From positions 1 to 22,650 of the forward strand of contig CAYNMW010000064.1 in NCBI GenBank assembly GCA_964398295.1: 22,650 nt of DNA, given 5' to 3'. The notes under the pieces are model-generated. The model saw nothing but the letters and a program-made list of their open reading frames with translations. It was not told where the DNA came from and ran no database searches. Source of the DNA: CALFUK01 sp964398295 (GTDB lineage: Bacteria; Bacteroidota; Bacteroidia; Chitinophagales; Saprospiraceae). A program made the position numbers and the translations under genes. This document shows positions 17,041-22,650 of this stretch, piece after piece. Positions within the stretch are counted from its first letter, which is position 1; each line of letters begins with the position of its first letter.

Positions 17041-18087
17041 ATGGCATTATTAAACTTTGGGGGTGTAGAAGAGAATGTAGTGATGCGAGAAGAATTCCCA
17101 TTAGACAAAGCAAGAGATCTCTTAAAGGATGAAACAATTGCGATCATTGGTTATGGTGTGCAAGGTCCTGGCCAAGCATTAAACTTAAGAGACAATGGCT
17201 TCAATGTAATTATTGGCCAACGAAGTCCTTCAGCTACTTATGACAAAGCAGTTGCTGATGGATGGGTACCAGGCGAAACATTATTTTCAATTGAAGAAGC
17301 TGCTGAAAAAGGTACAATTATTCAATATCTACTATCTGATGCTGCTCAGATCTCAGTATGGCCTACATTGAAGCCATATTTAACAGCTGGCAAAGCATTG
17401 TACTTTTCTCATGGTTTTGGGATTACGTATAAAGAAAGAACTGGTATTATACCACCAGCAGATGTAGATGTTATTCTTGCAGCTCCTAAAGGAAGTGGCA
17501 CAAGTTTGAGACGATTGTTTCTAGCAGGAAAAGGACTGAACTCAAGCTTCGCAATATTCCAGGACGCAACAGGAACTGCACGTGACAAAGTCATTGCATT
17601 GGGTATCGGAATAGGATCTGGCTACTTATTTGAGACAACATTCAAAAAAGAAGTGTTCAGTGATTTGACTGGTGAAAGAGGAACGCTGATGGGGGCTATC
17701 CAAGGTCTATTTGCAGCTCAATATGATTTATTGAGAAGTAAAGGCCATACGCCTTCGGAAGCATTTAATGAAACTGTTGAAGAAGCAACTGAGTCCTTAT
17801 ATCCATTGATTGCAGAAAACGGAATGGATTGGATGTACGCAAATTGTTCGACAACTGCGCAAAGAGGTGCATTGGATTGGTGGAAAAAATTCAGAGATGC
17901 AACAAGACCAGTTTTTGAAGAGTTGTACGATAGTGTTGCAGCTGGAAATGAAGCGCAACTATCCATTGACAGCAATAGTCAAGATGACTACAGAGTAAAA
18001 TTAGAAAAGGAATTAGAAGAATTGAGAGAGTCTGAAATGTGGAGAGCAGGTAGAACTGTTAGAAGTCTCCGTCCTCAAAACAGCTAG
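17041..18087 (+). CDS. ilvC: ketol-acid reductoisomerase, short (class I) fungal Ilv5-like form
   Basis: Isomerises and reduces acetolactate or acetohydroxybutyrate to the dihydroxy acids. The 348-residue protein has the nucleotide-binding GYGVQGPGQALNLRDNGFNVIIG, LLSDAAQ, FSHGFGI, APKGSGTSLRR, and the knotted helical domain with FSDLTGERGTLMGAIQG, FNETVEEATESLYPLI and CSTTAQRGALDWW. The whole chain, including the end RVKLEKELEELRESEMWRAGRTVRSLRP, resembles yeast mitochondrial Ilv5 more than E. coli IlvC (491 residues). The cofactor loop after the second strand is GQRSPSATYDKA; this loop sets NADPH or NADH preference, and the retained Arg and Ser suggest NADPH. The stop codon touches the ilvA start directly. 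Confidence 0.96.
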   Translation: MALLNFGGVEENVVMREEFPLDKARDLLKDETIAIIGYGVQGPGQALNLRDNGFNVIIGQRSPSATYDKAVADGWVPGETLFSIEEAAEKGTIIQYLLSDAAQISVWPTLKPYLTAGKALYFSHGFGITYKERTGIIPPADVDVILAAPKGSGTSLRRLFLAGKGLNSSFAIFQDATGTARDKVIALGIGIGSGYLFETTFKKEVFSDLTGERGTLMGAIQGLFAAQYDLLRSKGHTPSEAFNETVEEATESLYPLIAENGMDWMYANCSTTAQRGALDWWKKFRDATRPVFEELYDSVAAGNEAQLSIDSNSQDDYRVKLEKELEELRESEMWRAGRTVRSLRPQNS

Positions 18088-19335
18088 GTGTCTCTCATTC
18101 CAATCGAAGATATCATCGCAGCAAAGCAACGCCTTAAAGGCGTTGCTTTGAAAACCCCACTTATTCACAACCACTACTACTCTCATCAATACGCTTGCAA
18201 TATTTATCTGAAACGAGAGGATATGCAGGTTGTCCGTTCTTTTAAAATAAGAGGAGCTTACAATAAAATGAAGATGATGTCTGACAATGGTGAATTGTCA
18301 AACGGTATCGTATGTGCAAGTGCAGGCAATCACGCACAAGGAGTTGCCTTAGCATGTGCGAAGCTCAAAGTGAAAGGCACGATCTTCATGCCAAGTACAA
18401 CTCCAAATCAAAAAATCAATAAGGTCAAACAATTTGGTGGCGACTTTGTAGAAGTAATATTGAGTGGTGACACTTTCGATGCCTCGTCCGAAAAAGCAAA
18501 TTTATTTTCTCAAGAAAACGACATCCCCCTTATCCACCCTTTCAATGATGTAGACATTATTGCCGGACAAGGTACAGTTGCCATTGAAATTTTGGAAGAC
18601 ATGGATGAGCCGCTCGACTATATAATTGTTTCTGTAGGAGGAGGCGGTCTAATTTCTGGCATTGGAAGCTACCTTAAAACAATCAGCCCTAAGACGAAAA
18701 TCATTGCAGTCGAGGCTGAAGGCGCTCCATCATTAACTGCAGCAATGGAAGCAGGAAAGGTTGTCGTATTGGATGATATAGATGGCTTTGCTGACGGCAT
18801 TGCAACACAAAGTGTGGGAGACATTACATTAAGCATCTGTCAGAAAGTAGTCGATCAGACTATTCTAGTATCAGAAGGAAAGATGTGTACAAAAATTCTA
18901 GAACTATACAATGAAGAGGCGATCGTAGTAGAACCTGCTTGTGCAAGTACGATCGGTGCTCTTGATGATCTTAAGGAAGAGATTAAAGGTAAAAATGTAG
19001 TCGTTGTTCTGAGTGGTGGCAACAATGACATTACCAGAATGGAAGAAATCAAGGAGCGCTCACTATTGTATGAAGAAAAGAAACATTATTTCCTCATTAA
19101 ATTTCCTCAGAGAGCTGGAGCATTAAAAGAATTTCTCTCCTTATTGGGACCTGAAGATGATATCTCCCATTTTGAATACACCAAGAAAAACAATAGAGAA
19201 AGTGGTCCTGCATTAGTCGGCATTGAACTAAAGTGCAAGAATGATTTTGAATCACTATTACAACGTATGAAAGAAGCTGATATCAATTTCCAACACTTGA
19301 ATCAAAATCCTATGTTGTTTGAGATGTTGATTTGA
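18088..19335 (+). CDS. ilvA: threonine deaminase (biosynthetic, short form)
   Basis: A PLP enzyme that converts threonine to 2-oxobutanoate, the entry point of isoleucine synthesis. The 415-residue protein has the PLP-lysine motif RSFKIRGAYNK (Lys53), the substrate loop SAGNHAQGVA (78-87), the phosphate-binding GGGGLISGIG (184-193) and SGGNND near 309. A single ACT-like regulatory domain follows (about 330-415), as in the shorter IlvA type; E. coli IlvA has two (514 residues). Translation most likely starts at GTG 18088, which immediately follows the ilvC stop (TAG then GTG), suggesting translational coupling. A perfect 12-bp hairpin (18122-18150) lies in the first codons. No ATG gives a full N-terminus. 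Confidence 0.95.
   Translation: MSLIPIEDIIAAKQRLKGVALKTPLIHNHYYSHQYACNIYLKREDMQVVRSFKIRGAYNKMKMMSDNGELSNGIVCASAGNHAQGVALACAKLKVKGTIFMPSTTPNQKINKVKQFGGDFVEVILSGDTFDASSEKANLFSQENDIPLIHPFNDVDIIAGQGTVAIEILEDMDEPLDYIIVSVGGGGLISGIGSYLKTISPKTKIIAVEAEGAPSLTAAMEAGKVVVLDDIDGFADGIATQSVGDITLSICQKVVDQTILVSEGKMCTKILELYNEEAIVVEPACASTIGALDDLKEEIKGKNVVVVLSGGNNDITRMEEIKERSLLYEEKKHYFLIKFPQRAGALKEFLSLLGPEDDISHFEYTKKNNRESGPALVGIELKCKNDFESLLQRMKEADINFQHLNQNPMLFEMLI
18122..18150 (+). promoter_or_regulatory. perfect 12-bp hairpin inside the start of ilvA
   Basis: CAAAGCAACGCC (18122-18133) and GGCGTTGCTTTG (18139-18150) are exact reverse complements around the loop TTAAA. The hairpin covers codons 12-21 of ilvA and is followed by A residues, not a T-run, so it is not a standard terminator. 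It could slow ribosomes or RNA polymerase, or protect the 3' end of a processed ilvDBNC transcript. A regulatory role is inferred. Confidence 0.55.
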
Positions 19336-19392
19336 GAATCTAATTCCAATTGAACCAGATCATTTACTTTTTGTTACTCTTCATATAAAAAG

Positions 19393-19899
19393 ATGACAGG
19401 TAGATATTCATTAATTGCAATTATTTTAATTCTAGGATTTGGTGTATTAATGAGTTATTACCTTGCTGCTATGGCAAACACACATGGAGTTGCTGCTCTC
19501 TGGGGCAATCTCCCTGATCGGTTGAAAATATTCTACCCTATTGGAATGTTAGTCGCAACCTTAGGATTTTTTCCATTCAGTTATTACTGCATATTTAAAG
19601 CACCGTCCCCAGCGAAATATATACCTGGTTATTTACTCATACTGATTCCATCTATTGCTTGGATGCCATTGACCGTGTCCTTTTTGGATGAAGCATCATC
19701 GCTTAAGTGGCAGTTAATCCGTCTTGTTTTATTTCTTGTTCCCCTTGGTGCGTCTCTTGTGTATTGGCGATTGAAAGCGGAGTCTGGTAATACTTTAATA
19801 AAACGGTTAAGCATCATCGGGTTGGTTGGCTTTATCCTTCATACACTTATTCTTGATGCAATTATTTGGCCTAAATATTTTCATTTATTGCAGTTCTAG
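19393..19899 (+). CDS. small integral membrane protein of unknown function
   Basis: A 168-residue protein with about five predicted membrane helices (roughly residues 6-27, 46-66, 76-96, 106-125 and 136-158). It starts with a short polar segment (MTGRY). Basic residues (KWQLIR, KRL) flank several helices, consistent with an inner-membrane protein. I do not recognise a named family or catalytic motif. It lies 57 bases downstream of ilvA in the same direction and upstream of a terminator, so it may be the last gene of the ilv transcript. A transport role is possible but not shown by the sequence. Confidence 0.75.
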   Translation: MTGRYSLIAIILILGFGVLMSYYLAAMANTHGVAALWGNLPDRLKIFYPIGMLVATLGFFPFSYYCIFKAPSPAKYIPGYLLILIPSIAWMPLTVSFLDEASSLKWQLIRLVLFLVPLGASLVYWRLKAESGNTLIKRLSIIGLVGFILHTLILDAIIWPKYFHLLQF

Positions 19900-19978
19900 G
19901 CAAAGGATGAAATTCCAACATTTTACGTATCTATCATTAATTCATTTGGCACTTTTTTTACAAAAAATAGCGCCAAAT

Positions 19979-20002
19979 CATCATCATCATCATCATCAAC
20001 AT
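19979..20002 (+). repeat. CAT trinucleotide run (His codons in frame with ATG 19907)
   Basis: Six CAT units, then CAA and CAT. In the frame opened by ATG 19907 this reads HHHHHHQH. In the frame of ATC it reads seven Ile codons, but that frame has a stop just upstream (19968-19970) and no start codon. It may be a simple microsatellite or the control region of a histidine leader peptide. Confidence 0.85.
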
Positions 20003-20009
20003 TCGTACA

Positions 20010-20037
20010 GTGTAGCGATAACTAGCTATCGCTACAC
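20010..20037. promoter_or_regulatory. 11-bp perfect hairpin after the His codon run
   Basis: GTGTAGCGATA (20010-20020) pairs exactly with TATCGCTACAC (20027-20037) around a 6-base loop. It begins 8 bases after the last His codon, a distance at which a ribosome stalled on those codons would keep it open. It is followed by CGTCC, not a T-run, so it is not itself a typical terminator. Confidence 0.7.
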
Positions 20038-20053
20038 CGTCCTAACATACTTG

Positions 20054-20072
20054 GACCTCGTTGAGGTCTTTT
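20054..20072 (+). terminator. intrinsic terminator downstream of the ilv block
   Basis: GACCTC (20054-20059) pairs with GAGGTC (20063-20068) around the loop GTT, followed by TTTT and, four bases later, another T-run (20076-20080). On the plus strand it would end transcripts reading out of ilvA and the small membrane protein. The stem is short (6 bp) but GC-rich. No matching T-run exists for the minus strand, so it does not serve the convergent CotH-like gene. Confidence 0.65.
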
Positions 20073-20170
20073 GGCTTTTTCATAGAAAATAACTTAGTAG
20101 AAAGTGAAAGCAATGCACTAAAAGTCCATAGGTTTACCTATCCGCAGAGGCCACTAAAAGCCCATACAGT

Positions 20171-21373
20171 CTAAATCTGTTCAAAATATTCTACTAGTCC
20201 TTTATGTCTAGCGTCTATAAACTGAAGCATGATAGCAATTTCATCATCAAAGTCATTGCTATCATGATACCATTCGCTATCAACAGGCCACATTTTCTGA
20301 TTCTCTACAACCATTGATCTAATTAACTTACTTTTATTCGTCACTTTTAACTTCAAAGCATCTGTACTAAAAATATTCAGCTGATTTAATTCTAACCAGC
20401 GATCTTTTAGTAATATCCGATACCAATTAGTAGTTAATAATCGCTTGAGTAAAATTGATCTCTCTGGTTGCACAAATCGTTCATTGAGATTCAATTCATT
20501 ATCACCATCTCTACCAAAACTATGATCATAATCCCAAGGGGCGACTCTTATAGGTGAATCTATATTTTGCTTATATAGAAAAAAGTTTTTAAGAACTCCA
20601 TCATTGTTATTGGTCAATAATAAAAGTAAATGCCAATCAATGATGTTTTGAATATCTACCAATCGTCCAATTTCATTTTCAAATTCTATATCCGCAGATG
20701 TAGTTATAAAGTTGCGTAATTCTTCAATTATATGTTCCTTATTATTATCCTCTATTTTTGGAAAGGTTTGTTGATGAAAATTTGAAGCATCCTGTGGAAC
20801 AACATTTTCATAACTTTCTCGAAATAGATGAGGCTCTTTAAATATAAATGATGTGCTATCATTGGCATCAATATCTAAACTGGATTTATCCAATTTTTCC
20901 ATCAACACATATAAGCCCTGATATTCCTGATTTAAACTCATCTCTACAAATTCAGTATTTGAAACAAGATTGTTGGAATTCATATCCTGAAATAATTCAT
21001 ACGAAATGACATGTCTCAGAAACGTTTTATCAATATAATTAGCATTGAGTATCCAATCATCGTCTTCATCCAATCCAGCAATTGATACATCTTCATCAAA
21101 ATCCAATTCATAAGAATGTTTAGGAAAAGAAATCGAAAATCCGCCTCTTCTTTCAATACTACCAGCTAAACACCCAGACTCTGTAACAGGATAAATACAA
21201 AATTCCATACTTACTTTTTCGTGTATAGGTACGATATCAGGAACCTCAATATTGAAAACAAAACTCTCTATTGCATTAAATTCTGCTTCTTTGGTACAAT
21301 TGGTAAGCAAAAAAATAAAACAGATAGAGGCTGCAATTTTGAATGGAATTGATCTCGAAAGTAAATGTTGCAT
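20171..21373 (-). CDS. CotH-like (secreted kinase fold) lipoprotein
   Basis: A 400-residue predicted lipoprotein. The signal sequence (residues 1-25, FIFLLTN) is followed by the lipid-modified Cys26. The body has the CotH family pattern: RRGGFSISFPKHSYELDF (about 75-92), DDWILNANYIDKTFLRHVISYELF (about 105-128), the stretch YQGLYVLMEKLDKS (151-164), and the catalytic-type motif PWDYDHSFG (279-287). CotH of Bacillus spore coats is an atypical protein kinase; in other bacteria the family is common on secreted proteins with unknown targets. Activity here is inferred from the conserved acidic residues only. The gene starts 14 bases after the metalloprotease stop on the same strand, so the two are probably co-transcribed. 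Confidence 0.85.
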   Translation of the reverse strand: MQHLLSRSIPFKIAASICFIFLLTNCTKEAEFNAIESFVFNIEVPDIVPIHEKVSMEFCIYPVTESGCLAGSIERRGGFSISFPKHSYELDFDEDVSIAGLDEDDDWILNANYIDKTFLRHVISYELFQDMNSNNLVSNTEFVEMSLNQEYQGLYVLMEKLDKSSLDIDANDSTSFIFKEPHLFRESYENVVPQDASNFHQQTFPKIEDNNKEHIIEELRNFITTSADIEFENEIGRLVDIQNIIDWHLLLLLTNNNDGVLKNFFLYKQNIDSPIRVAPWDYDHSFGRDGDNELNLNERFVQPERSILLKRLLTTNWYRILLKDRWLELNQLNIFSTDALKLKVTNKSKLIRSMVVENQKMWPVDSEWYHDSNDFDDEIAIMLQFIDARHKGLVEYFEQI

Positions 21374-21387
21374 CTGTTTAAAACTAC

Positions 21388-22650
21388 TTAAATAATAGCA
21401 ATATGTTCAACAATAGTGTCGAAAGAAACAATTAACTTACCCTCACTCTTTTTACGAGACATAATGTGAATACCATTCCATAAACCACCACAATCGTTAT
21501 GCAACCTAGCACCATTCAACATCAAGGTCGCTCCAGGCTCAATTGTAATACTGGTATTTACAGCCATATGTACACGACAAGTAATTGTCAAGCTATGTCC
21601 TGACTTGATGATGATATCCTGATTGATGTCCAGTGCTTGCAACCAATTAATATCTCTGGTGATAACCAAAGGGCTCGAAGCTTTATCACACCAATTAGAG
21701 ATCAATAACTTACGCTGAGATGATTGCAATTGATTGAACGATTTGTGAATGGTTCCCAACTGACAAGGCGTCCAAGCCATTTGGCTATTGTTGTAATCCA
21801 TTGCATTGTTAGATGCTAATTCGCAATTGCCATCACCTGTATTCGACCAACAATTGGGATGGCGAGGGGTGTCTTCACAACCATCATTTGAATTCCAGGT
21901 GTGCCTTAATCCCAGTATATGTCCAACCTCATGATTTAACAAGGTTGCCACTTCCCATGGCTTTTTTTTGGTTTCAAATAAGCCTGCTATTTTCAACCCA
22001 TTACCCAGAGCTACGCCAGTACGATTTGCCTTGTAGTTTTTCTCACGCAACTTTTTTGGAATGTGAGGCATAGCAAAAATATTGATGACACTATCCAGAT
22101 CAATTCCATATTTTTCTATAACTGCAACATCATAGTTGTTTCGATGTTTTCCTTTATTCGCAAAAAAACAAAGTTCATCATCGTAGTGATGATATATACC
22201 TTTCCCACTTTTACCTTTATGAAGAATGTATTGATAATGCGGAGAACAGTTTTCTGTATCATTCCCTAAAGGGAGGTTCATTTTATGATTTGATTTCAAG
22301 CGGAGATTCGCATTCCGCAATAGCTGATTGACATAGTCTGTCGCTTCTACTTCGTCGTAATTGTGCTTCCCATCCATGCTGTTCATAAAATGGACATTGA
22401 CTCGAATAAATCTAGTCTCGACAAACTCACTGATGATACATGGTGAATATGCCAGTTGGTCTAAGCAAGCTGTTGATTCTGCAACTGAGAAAGACTTGTT
22501 TGTGACAAATTCGGAAACATCTGTTACTTGGATTGTACTTATTTTTTTGGAACAATGGGAGTTGAAAAATAGGAATGCGATGAGGAGAATGAATTTTTGA
22601 GGGGTTAGGGGTGAGGGGTCAGGAGGCAGGGGTGAGGGGTCAGGAGGCAG
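21388..22650 (-). CDS. pappalysin-like (M43) zinc metalloprotease lipoprotein, 5' end unresolved
   Basis: A secreted zinc protease with the metzincin motif HEVGHILGLRH (21901-21933), the M43-type CEDTP after it, and a Met-turn NNAMDY. The C-terminus has LTITCRVHMAVNTSITIEPGA-type strands as in beta-helix tails, then stops at 21388, so the tail may be truncated. An internal ATG (22386) would give 332 residues. The frame upstream of it clearly belongs to the protein: it encodes a lipoprotein signal peptide (KFILLIAFLFFNSHC, about 22552-22596) and then FIRVNVHF. No ATG, GTG or TTG precedes that signal peptide. Instead the frame continues open into a 21-bp tandem repeat and off the window. The start is therefore lost, non-canonical, or further upstream. 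CotH-like gene 14 bases downstream. Confidence 0.8.
   Translation of the reverse strand: MPPDPSPLPPDPSPLTPQKFILLIAFLFFNSHCSKKISTIQVTDVSEFVTNKSFSVAESTACLDQLAYSPCIISEFVETRFIRVNVHFMNSMDGKHNYDEVEATDYVNQLLRNANLRLKSNHKMNLPLGNDTENCSPHYQYILHKGKSGKGIYHHYDDELCFFANKGKHRNNYDVAVIEKYGIDLDSVINIFAMPHIPKKLREKNYKANRTGVALGNGLKIAGLFETKKKPWEVATLLNHEVGHILGLRHTWNSNDGCEDTPRHPNCWSNTGDGNCELASNNAMDYNNSQMAWTPCQLGTIHKSFNQLQSSQRKLLISNWCDKASSPLVITRDINWLQALDINQDIIIKSGHSLTITCRVHMAVNTSITIEPGATLMLNGARLHNDCGGLWNGIHIMSRKKSEGKLIVSFDTIVEHIAII
22608..22650. repeat. 21-bp tandem repeat at the window edge
   Basis: Two exact 21-base copies (22608-22628 and 22629-22649), G-rich on the plus strand, each starting GGGGTGAGGGG and ending AGGAGGCA. 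A third copy begins at the edge, and a degenerate half copy (GGGGTTA) lies at 22601-22607. Since 21 is a multiple of 3, the minus-strand frame of the metalloprotease stays open through it and would encode LPPDPSP per copy. The array continues beyond the window. Confidence 0.9.

Larger units (their letters stand above)
19900..20170. other. intergenic region with leader-like and terminator structures
   Basis: This gap separates the end of the ilv block from the convergent CotH-like gene. It contains a CAT trinucleotide run (19979-20002), an 11-bp perfect hairpin (20010-20037), an intrinsic terminator (20054-20072), and a pair of 15-base direct repeats (20116-20130 and 20152-20166, 14 of 15 matching) around a small palindrome (ATAGGT / ACCTAT, 20127-20140). 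A reading frame from ATG 19907 to 20092 (61 codons) spans the first three. I do not call it a gene, because it runs through the terminator and shows no recognisable domain. Confidence 0.7.

Noticed and set aside
19977..20015. Seven consecutive ATC (Ile) codons followed by a stop, which would suit an Ile leader peptide near ilvA.
   Set aside because: The frame has a stop at 19968-19970 and no start codon before the Ile run.
22361..22600. A 79-codon plus-strand reading frame near the right edge.
   Set aside because: It is antisense to the metalloprotease signal peptide and N-terminal region, which are clearly coding on the minus strand.

Overview
The window looks like a chromosomal segment from a Bacteroidota bacterium, probably of the Saprospiria type. 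This rests on a TonB-dependent receptor paired with a DUF4249 lipoprotein, two secreted proteins with an IPTL-CTERM-type tail, a short ketol-acid reductoisomerase of the Bacteroidota/fungal Ilv5-like form, AT-rich intergenic DNA and the lack of clear Shine-Dalgarno sites. No tRNA, rRNA, CRISPR array, transposase or phage gene was seen.

Layout. 1-70 is an 8-bp tandem repeat. 196-2963 holds a SAM methyltransferase facing a Tex-type RNA-binding protein; their 3' ends share a palindromic element that encodes the same last codons in both genes. 3252-6498 is an outer-membrane receptor plus DUF4249 lipoprotein pair. 6551-10297 (minus strand) holds an unrecognised helical 525-aa protein followed by two tandem IPTL-CTERM paralogs. 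10458-19899 (plus strand) is a branched-chain amino acid block: leuA-leuB, then ilvD-ilvB-ilvN-ilvC-ilvA, then a small membrane protein. 19900-20170 is non-coding or leader-like, with a His-codon run, a strong hairpin and a terminator. 20171-22650 (minus strand) holds a CotH-like lipoprotein and, upstream of it, a pappalysin-like (M43) metalloprotease lipoprotein whose 5' end runs into a 21-bp tandem repeat at the window edge.

How the genes work together. IlvA makes 2-oxobutanoate from threonine. IlvB/IlvN, IlvC and IlvD carry the parallel Ile and Val pathways to the 2-oxo acids. LeuA and LeuB supply two steps of the leucine branch; leuC, leuD and the transaminase ilvE are not in the window. 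The best candidate for undescribed regulation is the leuB-ilvD gap. It has an 18-codon ORF in which nine codons are Ile, Val or Leu, a possible antiterminator, and an intrinsic terminator ending 13 bases before the ilvD ATG. Together these read as a ribosome-mediated attenuator for the ilv operon.
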